NCBI RefSeq assembly: GCF_025465275.1
Contig: NZ_JAODNK010000025.1
Location: 62,001 to 126,000, forward strand
Length of the DNA stretch: 64,000 bases
Reading direction: 5' to 3'
DNA from: Nocardia sp.
GTDB taxonomy: Bacteria > Actinomycetota > Actinomycetes > Mycobacteriales > Mycobacteriaceae
The notes under the pieces were generated by a model. That model did no database searches. It was not told where the DNA came from and saw only the letters and a program-made list of their open reading frames with translations. Both the position numbers and the translations under genes were made by a program. Positions within the stretch are counted from its first letter, which is position 1, and each line of letters starts with the position of its first letter. Shown one piece after another: positions 16,901 to 24,616 of this stretch.

Positions 16901-18509
16901 GGCAACGATCAAGTCGGCGCGCCCGAACCTGATCCAGTGGGCCGAACCGGAAACCGCAGGCGAGGCATTCATCCCGCTCGCCAGCTCCAAGAGGGAGCGC
17001 TCGACCAACATCCTCGGCACCGTCGCGGGCATGTTCGGATTCCAGCTCACCCCGATGGCCAACGGCGGTATCGCCGTACCTCACGCGCTGAGTTTCTTGC
17101 AGGGTGAGTCCGGCAAGCCGTATCAGTATGCGGGCGTGGGTAATCCGTCGTGGGACTGCTCCGCGTTCATCTCCGCGGCTTACGCGCTGCTGAAAGGACT
17201 GGACCCGTATACGCGCTGGTTCACCACCGAATCGAACTTCGCTTCGCTGGGCTTCCTCAACGGCACTGACCCGACCGGCAAGGGCCTCACGATTGCCGTG
17301 TTCAACGGTGGCGGGGGCCAGTACTCGCACATGGTCGGCGACCTCGCCGGTAACCCGCTCGAGTCCGGTAGCAACGGTGTGCGCGTCGGGGCCGGCGCAA
17401 CCTCGGTGCTGGACAGCCAGTTTCAGAGCCGCTGGTACTTGCCGACCAGCGCGTTCTACGACGCCGGCACCAATAAGAACCGCACGGGCGGCAAGAACGG
17501 CAAGGCGCAAGAGACCTGGGACGCCAGCGACGAACTGGAATTGCGGTCCGCGAACATCGCTGTGACGCAGGCGATCGAGGCTCGAGACAAAGAGATCGCA
17601 GACCCGAACTCCAAACAGTCCGAGACGGATTCCGCGCAGGTTCGAGTCGAGCAAGCCCAGCTACGCGTGAAAGAGCTGGAGACCAAGCGTGATCAGGCGC
17701 AGAGCAGCAAGGATGTCCCGTCTGCGCCCGAGCTGACAGGCTCGATGACCTCCGACCAGATCAGCCTGGCCGATCTGCAAGACGCGCTCGACACGGCGGA
17801 AGCCGACCGCGACGACGTCTACAACGATGCCACGGCGACAGACACCGACCGCGCGGCCGCCGATCGCGCCGTCTACAAGGCGCGCAACGCCATCGTCGCC
17901 GAGCAGAAGAAACAGAGCGAGGCGACAAGCAGCTCGTCGACCGACAGCAGCAGTGTCGTCGGCCTGATTGGTGACGTCGCGAAGACCGCTGTCACGGGCC
18001 AGCTCTCAGACCTCCTCACCGTGATCGGCCTCAACGGAGACATCGGGGGAGCGGTCGGCGCGTCGATCACCGAGGGCAAGAAGTACTACGACAAGACGCA
18101 ATCGACGGCAGCCGAAACGTCAGCACAGCAACAGTTCTCGAAGCCCTCGATCAGTCAGGGTGACGTCGACAAGCAGGGCCCGGTAACCCCGGGCACGCCG
18201 GGCTGGTTCGAGCAGCTGCTCAAGACGTTCACCGTTCCGACCGTGCTACGCGATCAGGGTGGACCCTTGCCGCACGGCGTCGCCGCGCTGAACCTGTCGG
18301 GGCAACAGGAGTGGGTGCTCACCGGCGACCAGGTCGCCCAGGCCCGAAGCCTCGCCGCCAACCAGGTCAGCGGCGGGGCGAGCAGCGTCGACAACTCCGT
18401 GACGATCCAGAACCTCAGCACCGGCATGAGCGCGGGTGAGTTCCAGCGGGAATGGAAGATGATGCAACTCGACCAGCAGCAGCGCGCGAAACGGCTGGTG
18501 TCACGGTGA
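13944..18509 (+). CDS. Tail tape measure protein with NlpC/P60-type domain
   Basis: At 1521 residues this is the longest gene of the window. The N terminus has the phage tail tape-measure domain ('LKAVAGATADQMAAVSAKSKELG'). Hydrophobic Ala/Val-rich segments follow near residues 410-470 and 520-540, then long coiled coils. Around residues 1050-1170 is a peptidoglycan peptidase-like domain: 'GKPYQYAG', 'WDCSAF' with the catalytic Cys at 1072 and 'SHMVGDL' with His 1129. It sets tail length; the peptidase would open the wall during DNA entry. Confidence 0.9.
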   Translation: MAGGRIDILLHPDTRDFANRMRSGLSPALGMAAGIGASLGLAIGGGAAAAFGKVISIGNDFTTSLNTLKAVAGATADQMAAVSAKSKELGNDITLPGTSANDAAAAMTELAKGGFTVQQSMDAAKGSLQLAAAAQIDAAQAATIQSAALQAFGLSAGDATRVADVLANTANASSAEITDVAQGLQAAGAVAHQFGLSVEDTATALGMFANSGIKGSDAGTLLKSALLALTDQGKPAQEAIKELGLTVYDGQGKFAGLRNMFVQLQTASQHMTPEMYQAATATLFGSDAMRLAGIAAEKGVSGYDSMYAAMSRQGSAADVAAAKMQGLPGAMEMAQNAAEGLALEIYDLVKGPLEQFTKNVAGFITDETPRLVSGLHEGAGAIIGIGQAAAPVAKAFLGLPTPILAAVGALVLLRTTSIGTAVATAATATAGALRSTATAAIAVATATSGVARVAGVGAVGLGRFGSAVQTLGTHLPIVGRMQTSFLSAAAGASTLARTQGTLAAAATGLRGGLSSVVSFLGGPWVVGIALAAGALVKFYTDAKESERRVQAVRSAMRDLAVTKSDLTKIFDTNGGALDSTAVSNMTEQVRNLYDARKKAAEDRPTFSDTWLGTVQGKDGENENRKSIANQWQGATDAIDKLNISFETLGSAMTDDAQFAAIEARLRAMGKAGNLAADDLKSLRENIQRAQQTAAATTPGFATLTQAVKVLSDQSATAADRVDAMKTALDILSGKPVDAQAALAKYNQTVRETAAASAEVWDKTAGFGDQLIGKGGAVDTATANGDKLYQSLLKIKDATVTAAEAGVPLGQVFAQNDTQFADLAHAAGLTTDQIAQMAAQLGYLPHDIEILADLKGADSVEQKLVVIDGLLRNTGGTVEIPLDMKGDADLIAKLREAGAQVDEINGKPGVVNITAPDLQAVLDKLAGLINTNLPDKTQKVKVQFDESQLNLPARQPLNPGSGDNKTITGGNVGGRADGGIDGALPGQATIKSARPNLIQWAEPETAGEAFIPLASSKRERSTNILGTVAGMFGFQLTPMANGGIAVPHALSFLQGESGKPYQYAGVGNPSWDCSAFISAAYALLKGLDPYTRWFTTESNFASLGFLNGTDPTGKGLTIAVFNGGGGQYSHMVGDLAGNPLESGSNGVRVGAGATSVLDSQFQSRWYLPTSAFYDAGTNKNRTGGKNGKAQETWDASDELELRSANIAVTQAIEARDKEIADPNSKQSETDSAQVRVEQAQLRVKELETKRDQAQSSKDVPSAPELTGSMTSDQISLADLQDALDTAEADRDDVYNDATATDTDRAAADRAVYKARNAIVAEQKKQSEATSSSSTDSSSVVGLIGDVAKTAVTGQLSDLLTVIGLNGDIGGAVGASITEGKKYYDKTQSTAAETSAQQQFSKPSISQGDVDKQGPVTPGTPGWFEQLLKTFTVPTVLRDQGGPLPHGVAALNLSGQQEWVLTGDQVAQARSLAANQVSGGASSVDNSVTIQNLSTGMSAGEFQREWKMMQLDQQQRAKRLVSR

Positions 18510-19438
18510 ATCCACCCGAGGACACCCTCGTCGAGATCGAGGGCTGCAACGGCAAATGGATCACGGTGTCCGGGCCCGGGCAGTGGGAGCAGGGCATCGC
18601 CCTGGCTGACGAGGATTCGGGTACCGACTTCGACGGCATGTTCGAGGCGCCGTTCACCGCGATATACAACGCAACCGCGTTCAGCATCGGCGCCGATTTC
18701 GGCGGATACCGAGAGGACAAGTACGACTTCATTCTTGCGTTCCACATCATCGGCACACCCGAGATGTCCTGGCGGGTCGCCGATTCGGAGTTCCGCAAGA
18801 TGTTCTCGGTCAGGCGGGACAGCAAGATCTGGGTCGAGGTGGGCGGGTCGCGGCGCAGCCTCACCGTTCGGCTGGGTGCGAAACCGAAGATCAAAGCAAT
18901 CAACGACCCGAACAGCGAGGGCTACGCGCTGGCATTGCTGCCGCTGGTCGGGCCGTACCCGCGGTGGGTGCAGAAGGATTTCGAGACCCGCTACATCACC
19001 ACTACCGACACCACCGGCGGCGGCACCGAAACCGGATACGTCACCGCGTGGAACCCACTGCCCGAGGACTATCCGAGCTGGCCGCAATGGGATGTCCAGG
19101 GCAGCGCCGGCATCGTCTGGACGATCCCTGATTTCTCTTGGGGCAGCGATGAATTCGAACGAGCTACCGAGGATGCGCTCCGCAAGGTAGTCATGCCTCC
19201 GCTCATCGCTGGCGAACACCTGTGGATCGACACCGACAAGATGGCGCGCAATGGCCAGGTCAACAGCTCGCTCGACACCCAGGTCTATCTGCGGATGGCT
19301 GGCAGGAAATTCATGTACTCGCAGCCTGGGCGCCTGAAGAAGACACAGATACCCGTCACCGTCACCGGCGCGCCCATCGGCGCCGGGATCCGGCTGCGCT
19401 GCCCACTCCACTGGCCTAGACCCTGGGGGCTCGAATGA
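18506..19438 (+). CDS. Distal tail protein (Dit-like minor tail protein)
   Basis: GTG 18506 overlaps the tape-measure stop (GTGA) and is chosen over ATG 18452, which lies inside the tape-measure gene. The 310-residue protein begins with 'VEIEGCNGKWITVSGPG' and shows the actinophage Dit features: 'EDKYDFILAFHIIGTPEMSWRVADSEFRKMF', then 'PRWVQKDFETRYIT' and a galectin-like C-terminal half. It forms the hub connecting tube and tip. It overlaps the next gene by 4 bp. Confidence 0.8.
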   Translation: MNPPEDTLVEIEGCNGKWITVSGPGQWEQGIALADEDSGTDFDGMFEAPFTAIYNATAFSIGADFGGYREDKYDFILAFHIIGTPEMSWRVADSEFRKMFSVRRDSKIWVEVGGSRRSLTVRLGAKPKIKAINDPNSEGYALALLPLVGPYPRWVQKDFETRYITTTDTTGGGTETGYVTAWNPLPEDYPSWPQWDVQGSAGIVWTIPDFSWGSDEFERATEDALRKVVMPPLIAGEHLWIDTDKMARNGQVNSSLDTQVYLRMAGRKFMYSQPGRLKKTQIPVTVTGAPIGAGIRLRCPLHWPRPWGLE

Positions 19439-19881
19439 CAGCAACCACAACAACAATCGACTTCGACGCAGTATTCGCGGACATCGCCGCACGGCTCAAG
19501 CGCGAAGACGATCGCCGCGTCGAGCGGCCAACCATTCGGCTATGGGATGGGGACTGGAACTACCGCGGCGAAGTCTGGCGCGAGAACTCCGCGAAATTCC
19601 AACTGCTCGAGAACGAAACAGGCACCGGGACAATCGAACTTCCGGCGACCTACTACCTGTCGCGATGGCTCACCGACCACAAGAACCGGCCGACCGACAA
19701 CGTACATATCACCGTCGACCACCTTGGAACTCGCTGGTCCGGGATGCTCGACGAGGTCGAACTCGCCAAGGGCGACGACGGCCAGCGCGTCGTGCGCGCC
19801 ACCTTCCGCCACGATTTCGAGCACCTCAAGAACATTATTGCGTACGCCAACCCCTTTGCCTGCCCCCCTGCCTTCGGGTAG
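19435..19881 (+). CDS. Gp37-like tail-tip protein, N-terminal part (interrupted by amber)
   Basis: The frame gives 148 residues with the start of the siphovirus Gp37-like tail-tip family ('IRLWDGDWNYRGEVWRENSAKFQL', 'RHDFEHLKNIIAY'). It ends at TAG 19879-19881. The same frame resumes directly downstream and continues to 21138, so removing a 45-nt segment restores one uninterrupted protein of about 550 residues ('AYANP' then 'EFLPPECQFPRVW'). The 3' end of this piece is thus encoded by inserted DNA. It is probably non-functional unless the amber is suppressed. Confidence 0.7.
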   Translation: MTATTTTIDFDAVFADIAARLKREDDRRVERPTIRLWDGDWNYRGEVWRENSAKFQLLENETGTGTIELPATYYLSRWLTDHKNRPTDNVHITVDHLGTRWSGMLDEVELAKGDDGQRVVRATFRHDFEHLKNIIAYANPFACPPAFG

Positions 19882-19896
19882 GGGGGCAGGCAAAGG
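19853..19896 (+). repeat. 44-nt perfect palindrome carrying an in-frame TAG
   Basis: Left arm 19853-19869 and right arm 19880-19896 are perfectly complementary over 17 bp. The stem continues through a G-T pair and two C-G pairs to a UUCG tetraloop (19873-19876). It interrupts the Gp37-like gene exactly at 'NP|EF', and the apparent insert is 45 nt, a multiple of three, yet the TAG near the tip stops translation. It behaves like a small palindromic mobile element. I found no second copy in this window by eye. Confidence 0.8.
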
Positions 19897-20037
19897 CCTG
19901 AATTCTTACCACCGGAATGCCAGTTCCCGCGCGTCTGGATCCTGTTCGGGCCCGCGATCTGGGCTCTCAAGCTCACCCTCTTCGTAAACCTGTTTCGCCT
20001 GCAGGCCGGCCTTCCCTGGGAGCTTCCGGCCGACCCG

Positions 20038-21138
20038 ATGAATTCGGCCGGCTGGTCGGGGCTGGATCAGTCGAACTGGCAGCAGGTCGTCAAGCCCACC
20101 GCGATCGGCGAAGACACCAGCCAGAACGCGATCATTCACAGCCGCTTTACGTACATGTACGACGTGCAGAAGTCGGTTGCTGCCGACGCACAGATCACAT
20201 GGTTGCCGCGCCGCTACCTCGAAGGCGACCCGCCCCCGTGGCCAGGCGCGAACCTGCGCCCCGGCACGCTCGTATGGGACCTCATCGACTCGTCGTCGTG
20301 GGACACCGAAACCAGTTTCGGCGGAGACGTTTTCAACGGTCTCACCCGGGCCCGCACGGTCATCAACAGCGACGGATTCAACTCCGGCGAGGAACCGATC
20401 GTCGACCCGACGTTCCCGCCCGAGTACAGCCAGCCCGGCTACCGCGGCACTGACCCGCGTGCGCCCGGCATCATCCTGCGTGACGGCGACCGCACCGGCA
20501 TCAAAACGTCCAGCTTCAAATGGAAGCCGGCCACCGCCGTCGGATTCGTAGCCGGAGGCCACTCCGCTTACGGCGTGAACGAGGCCATATCCGCGGCGAT
20601 CAACATGGCCGGTGACCTGGTCGCCGCAGCCTTGTTCGTACCGCCGGTGGGCGGCGCGATCGACGCAATCCTCAAGCCGCTCTACACCGACACGCTGTTC
20701 GCGTACATGAAGCACCACGACCGCGACCGCGCAGCGCGGGCGGGCTGGAGCCATCTGCACGAAACGGTATGTGACGGCGCAGACCGCGGCTATACCCTCT
20801 CGGCCCTGCTCGCACTCAGGGCGGGCTGGTGGAGGACCCGCGAGCAGACCACGCACCAGATCACCGTGGTCGACGGATACGAGGGTCTGCGGATCGGCCA
20901 GTACGGACACGGCAACGCCTACCTCGGTACTCGCATCGGCACCACGGTCAAGGACTGGGGAACCCCCGGCGTCATCTACGTCGACCGGATCACCGAGATC
21001 ACGATCTCGTGGGACCGCCAGACCACGCCCATGTTTGCCCTCACTGTCGGCCACCGAGACGAGGAAGACCCCATCGTGAAAGGTCTGGAAATGATCCAAG
21101 AAGTCGCGGCACTCGCGCGAGAACTGGGGATGTTGTGA
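20038..21138 (+). CDS. Gp37-like tail-tip protein, C-terminal part
   Basis: This 366-residue frame starts at the first ATG after the amber codon; no ATG, GTG or TTG lies in frame between 19882 and 20038. The same reading frame upstream (19882-20037) still encodes family sequence ('FPRVWILFGPAIWALKLTLF'), showing that the true gene spans 19435-21138. The visible part includes 'PGTLVWDLIDSSSWDTETSFGGDVFNGLTR' and 'GVIYVDRITEITISWDR'. A GGGAG about 14 bp upstream of the ATG gives a poor restart site. Confidence 0.65.
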   Translation: MNSAGWSGLDQSNWQQVVKPTAIGEDTSQNAIIHSRFTYMYDVQKSVAADAQITWLPRRYLEGDPPPWPGANLRPGTLVWDLIDSSSWDTETSFGGDVFNGLTRARTVINSDGFNSGEEPIVDPTFPPEYSQPGYRGTDPRAPGIILRDGDRTGIKTSSFKWKPATAVGFVAGGHSAYGVNEAISAAINMAGDLVAAALFVPPVGGAIDAILKPLYTDTLFAYMKHHDRDRAARAGWSHLHETVCDGADRGYTLSALLALRAGWWRTREQTTHQITVVDGYEGLRIGQYGHGNAYLGTRIGTTVKDWGTPGVIYVDRITEITISWDRQTTPMFALTVGHRDEEDPIVKGLEMIQEVAALARELGML

Positions 21139-21731
21139 GTCGGATATGGCGGCTCGAGGACATCGACGCCGACGACCCTGAAGAGCGGTTTTTGCCTGTG
21201 CTGCAGTGCATCCCGATCGGTGGGGGGCAGCCGATGATTCTCGTCGAACCGATCGCTCGCGCGATCTCACGGCACCTCACCGAGGCCGGCTGCCCACCCA
21301 TCGACCCGGCGGCAGCGACCAAGAAGTACGCCCGCCCATACCGCGGCGAACAGACCCCGCTGAACGGGTCGGCGCAATGGGTTTCCCTCGATACTCCCGA
21401 GGCCGATCCGATCGTCATCCAGGACCCTGCCGAGATGACCATGCGCGAGCGTGAGGCTCAAGTCGAACGGCTGCGGTTCCTGGGCTACCGAATCAACGAA
21501 CCAGAACCGGCGCCGCCGCGCGCCACCGAGGTCGACGCCATCGACACCCCACCACGGTTCGACCCCGGTCCGCGCTCGGTCACCGAGGTTTGCGTCTACC
21601 TGCGCGGCCTCGACGGCGACCCGGTCGAACTCGCCCGCGTGATCTACGCCGAGCGCCATGGCAAGGCACGCAACGGAATCCTCAAGCGCTTCGCCGCACC
21701 GGACCATAGAAGGGATGGCCGCCATGGCTGA
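21135..21731 (+). CDS. Phage gene 29-like protein (DUF2744)
   Basis: GTG 21135 overlaps the previous stop (GTGA), giving 198 residues. The pattern 'DADDPEERFLPVLQCIP', 'ISRHLTEAGCPPIDPAAATKKYARPYRG', 'AQWVSLDTPEADPI' matches the mycobacteriophage gp29 family placed next to tail-tip genes. The last ~40 residues ('VTEVCVYLRGLDGDPVELARVIYAE') are an extra helical segment. Its structural role is not known. Confidence 0.65.
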   Translation: MSRIWRLEDIDADDPEERFLPVLQCIPIGGGQPMILVEPIARAISRHLTEAGCPPIDPAAATKKYARPYRGEQTPLNGSAQWVSLDTPEADPIVIQDPAEMTMREREAQVERLRFLGYRINEPEPAPPRATEVDAIDTPPRFDPGPRSVTEVCVYLRGLDGDPVELARVIYAERHGKARNGILKRFAAPDHRRDGRHG

Positions 21732-23073
21732 ACATGTTTTGCCGCACCAGTATTCGCCTCAGGAAACTGGATATTGGTGCGGCCCGGCATCGACACAGAT
21801 TGCCTTGACCTGCCGCGGTATTCAGGTGACCGAGGCCGAGCTCGCGGACGAGATCGGCACCGGCACAGACGGAACCGATTGGATCGGTCAGATCACCGCG
21901 GTTCTGGCGCACCGCACCGGACAGGCCTACGTCACGCGCGATATCCCGAACGACCCGCCGACACAGCCGCAGCGCGAACAGCTCTGGTCCGACGTCGTCG
22001 CGTCGATCGACGCCGGCGCCGCGCTGGTGGTGAACATCGTTGCCGTACCGGGCAACCGGCCACCCGGCTACCCGGCACAGACGATCTATCACTATGTCTG
22101 TGTCGTCGGCTACGACGACCACGCGCACACGGTCTACGTCGCCGACCCTGCCCGGTTCAGCGGGATCGAGCACTACTGGCTGAGTCTCGACCAGCTCGCC
22201 ACGCTCATCGCACCGAAGGGCTACGCCGCGGCCCCGACCGCCGCGCCGCTGCCGCCACCAGCAGCGGTCACATTCGGAATCGACATCTCGAATCATCAGG
22301 ACGGATTCGACCTGGGGCAGGCCTTCGCCGAAGGATTCGAGTACGTGATCGCCAAGGTCAGCGAGGGCGACGACTACCAGGATCCGACCTGGCCGGCCTT
22401 CCGCGACACCACCCTCGCCGCTGGTCGAATCATCGTGGGCTACCACTACGTTCGTGCCGACGCCGATATCGAGGGCCAGGCGGCCGGGTTTGTCGAGCAC
22501 CTCGGCGACACGAGCATTCCCGCGATGCTGGACCACGAACAGAACTCCGGCGACCTCGACACGTTCCACGCGGTCCGTGCCGCGATCGAGGCGCGCGGCG
22601 TGCGCGTGGCCCTGTCGTACCTGCCGGGCTGGTACTGGGAGCAGATCGGCAGCCCGGACCTCACCGGCATTCCACCGCTGATGACGTCGAACTATGGGCC
22701 GCGCCGCGCGGGCTACGCCTCGGCGATATACCCCGGACACGAAGACATCGGCTGGCAGCCGTACGGCGGCGGACAACCGGCGATTTTCCAATTCAGCGAC
22801 CGCGGCCGTGTCGCCGGCCGCGACATCGACGTCGACGCATTCCGCGGCACCCCCGACGAACTCCGCGACCTACTCACAGGAGATGACATGGCATTCACAG
22901 AAACCGATCGGCAGATGCTTCGCGAAGTGTGGGAACAGCTCCGCGGCCCGGGCGGCGAGGGCTGGCCGCAGCTCGGCCAGAACGCCGAGGGCAAGAGCCT
23001 GACCGTGGTCGACAAGCTCGCCGAGCTCGGCGCGGACACAGCCGAGATCCGCACCGCGGTCACGGAGAAGTGA
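21724..23073 (+). CDS. Endolysin: C39-like peptidase plus GH25 muramidase
   Basis: ATG 21724 lies 9 bp after GAAGGG and gives 449 residues; ATG 21715 is too close. Residues 1-160 are a papain-like C39 peptidase domain ('ETGYWCGPAS' with Cys19, 'YHYVCVVGYDD' with His, 'VYVADPA' with Asp). A Pro/Ala linker follows, then GH25 lysozyme from about residue 178 ('FGIDISNHQ', 'AMLDHEQNSGD', 'DIDVDAFRG'). The C-terminal ~65 residues are helical and probably target the wall. It would cut both peptide and glycan bonds. Confidence 0.85.
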   Translation: MAEHVLPHQYSPQETGYWCGPASTQIALTCRGIQVTEAELADEIGTGTDGTDWIGQITAVLAHRTGQAYVTRDIPNDPPTQPQREQLWSDVVASIDAGAALVVNIVAVPGNRPPGYPAQTIYHYVCVVGYDDHAHTVYVADPARFSGIEHYWLSLDQLATLIAPKGYAAAPTAAPLPPPAAVTFGIDISNHQDGFDLGQAFAEGFEYVIAKVSEGDDYQDPTWPAFRDTTLAAGRIIVGYHYVRADADIEGQAAGFVEHLGDTSIPAMLDHEQNSGDLDTFHAVRAAIEARGVRVALSYLPGWYWEQIGSPDLTGIPPLMTSNYGPRRAGYASAIYPGHEDIGWQPYGGGQPAIFQFSDRGRVAGRDIDVDAFRGTPDELRDLLTGDDMAFTETDRQMLREVWEQLRGPGGEGWPQLGQNAEGKSLTVVDKLAELGADTAEIRTAVTEK

Positions 23074-23351
23074 TGGCGCAACACGAACTTGCCACCGGCG
23101 AACCGAGCCAGGTACAGCATCCGTGGCGCGCCATGACGCGCACGATCTTTCAGCTCGTCGTCGGCCTGGCCGCCGCGCTGCCGATGATCGTCGCCTCGAC
23201 CGGGCTGCCCACAACCACAGTGGGTATCGGTGCAGCGCTGGCGATCTCGGCCGTTGTTACCCGCATCATGGCCTTGCCCGCGGTCAATGCCGCGCTCGCC
23301 ACGTGGGTGCCATGGTTAGCGGCCGAGCCGCGAGCAGGTGGCGACCTATGA
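23073..23351 (+). CDS. Holin-like membrane protein
   Basis: ATG 23073 overlaps the endolysin stop (TGATG). The 92-residue protein has two hydrophobic segments ('IFQLVVGLAAALPMIVASTGL' region and 'VGIGAALAISAVVTRIMAL') flanked by charged ends. Size, topology and position directly after the endolysin fit an actinophage holin that makes membrane lesions at lysis time. Confidence 0.7.
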   Translation: MAQHELATGEPSQVQHPWRAMTRTIFQLVVGLAAALPMIVASTGLPTTTVGIGAALAISAVVTRIMALPAVNAALATWVPWLAAEPRAGGDL

Positions 23352-23632
23352 GCCCAGAGCAAATCACCGCGGTGTGCGGTGGCCTGGTCGCGGTGCTCGG
23401 CGCGATCCTCGGGTATCTCTCGGCGCGCCAGGGCCGCCGGATGGCCGAGCTCGAGGCGCGTGTCGGACACCTCGAGGACGAGCTCGCGCAGTCGAAATCC
23501 TCGTTCCGCGAAGCGGTCCGGTTCATTCGCACGCTGCTATCACACATCGTGGATCTCGGTATCGCGCACCGGCTCGGCACCACCGAGCCAGCCGCCCCGC
23601 CAATTCCTGAGCGGCTGCGCGAGGAGGTCTGA
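23348..23632 (+). CDS. Second small lysis-cassette membrane protein
   Basis: ATG 23348 overlaps the holin stop by 4 bp and gives 94 residues. An N-terminal transmembrane helix ('ITAVCGGLVAVLGAILGYL') is followed by a coiled coil ('RMAELEARVGHLEDELAQ') and a polar tail. This layout is common for second holin-like or spanin-like proteins in actinophage lysis cassettes. Its exact role cannot be told from sequence. Confidence 0.6.
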   Translation: MSPEQITAVCGGLVAVLGAILGYLSARQGRRMAELEARVGHLEDELAQSKSSFREAVRFIRTLLSHIVDLGIAHRLGTTEPAAPPIPERLREEV

Positions 23633-23635
23633 GGA

Positions 23636-24268
23636 GTGACCACTCCCGGCATACCGGCGCCCGACGGCGCATTCGTGGTCGGTGGCACGTTCGGCTCGGA
23701 CCTCAACACAGACACCACAAAACAGCAATTGGCGGCCGGCACGATCGCCGCATATACCCGCACACAGAACGCCGCGGGTACACAGATCCGCCAACCCATC
23801 GCGCAGGTGCAAGGCGTCGCGGGCCAAGCGGTCACGACCGCGCAGGCTGCGGCCAACGACGCCGCCAGTGCGAGCGAGAAAGCGGACATCGCTTACGACA
23901 CAGCGAGTTACTGGTCTCTCGAGTTCATCGTCGCCAGCGCTGAGGTACTGCTCGGCGTCAACGAGCTGCTGCTCGGACCCGTGTTGAACGTGCCCGACAA
24001 CCGGACCGCGCTGCTCACCGATATTCATATGGGTCTGCTCAACCAGCCTGGTGGCATGAGCGTGGAAACACGTAAGTGGAATCCGACCGGCACCAGCTAC
24101 ACCACCATCCACACGGGCACGCTGGATCCGAACGTCAACCGCAAGAACTTCAACGCCTTGACTGTTCCCGTGCTCGACAAAGAGCGGTTCTTTCCATACG
24201 TCACGGGCGTAGTCGGCACCGTCGCACCGGCCGTTCTGCAGGTCTGCGTTGCTGGCGTATTTATCTGA
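23636..24268 (+). CDS. Minor tail protein
   Basis: GTG 23636 follows GAGGTCTGAGGA and gives 210 residues. A helical, Ala-rich segment ('QAVTTAQAAANDAASASEKADIAYDT') precedes a beta-rich C terminus ('NRTALLTDIHMGLL', 'TVPVLDKERFFPYVTG'). The layout suggests a trimeric stalk plus head, as in tail appendages. It opens the second block of tail genes after the lysis cassette. Confidence 0.6.
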   Translation: MTTPGIPAPDGAFVVGGTFGSDLNTDTTKQQLAAGTIAAYTRTQNAAGTQIRQPIAQVQGVAGQAVTTAQAAANDAASASEKADIAYDTASYWSLEFIVASAEVLLGVNELLLGPVLNVPDNRTALLTDIHMGLLNQPGGMSVETRKWNPTGTSYTTIHTGTLDPNVNRKNFNALTVPVLDKERFFPYVTGVVGTVAPAVLQVCVAGVFI

Positions 24269-24280
24269 GAGGCAAAAGCA

Positions 24281-24616
24281 TTGGACGCATTCGAGTGCAT
24301 CGCCGAGGGCGGCACCTATCACTCAACGTTCGCAGTGCAGCCGAATCGTATCGCGCTGTGGTCGGCCGCATTCGGGCTCGACTCGTTGGCCGGTCTCTTC
24401 GACATGACCCCGGCCGAGATCGCGATCCCGAAGATCGACGCCGCGGTCGGCCGCTTCGAGACCGACCCGGAAACGCTGCGTCCGCTGGTCGCCAGCGACG
24501 ATCCGATCGGCCTGTTCGGCAACAGGAAAGTGCTGCTCAAACTGCGCGGATTCCTGGCCACGAACGGCGGCACAATCTCTGGCATCGTCGACCAGGATGA
24601 GGGCAACGGCGCGTGA
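24281..24616 (+). CDS. Hypothetical tail-region protein
   Basis: A 111-residue frame starts at TTG 24281 behind a GAGAGG site and overlaps the next gene by 4 bp. It is acidic with mixed helix and strand ('RIALWSAAFGLDSLAGLFDM', 'KVLLKLRGFLATNGGTI'). No motif is recognised. Position between minor tail genes suggests a chaperone or structural component. Confidence 0.55.
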   Translation: MDAFECIAEGGTYHSTFAVQPNRIALWSAAFGLDSLAGLFDMTPAEIAIPKIDAAVGRFETDPETLRPLVASDDPIGLFGNRKVLLKLRGFLATNGGTISGIVDQDEGNGA

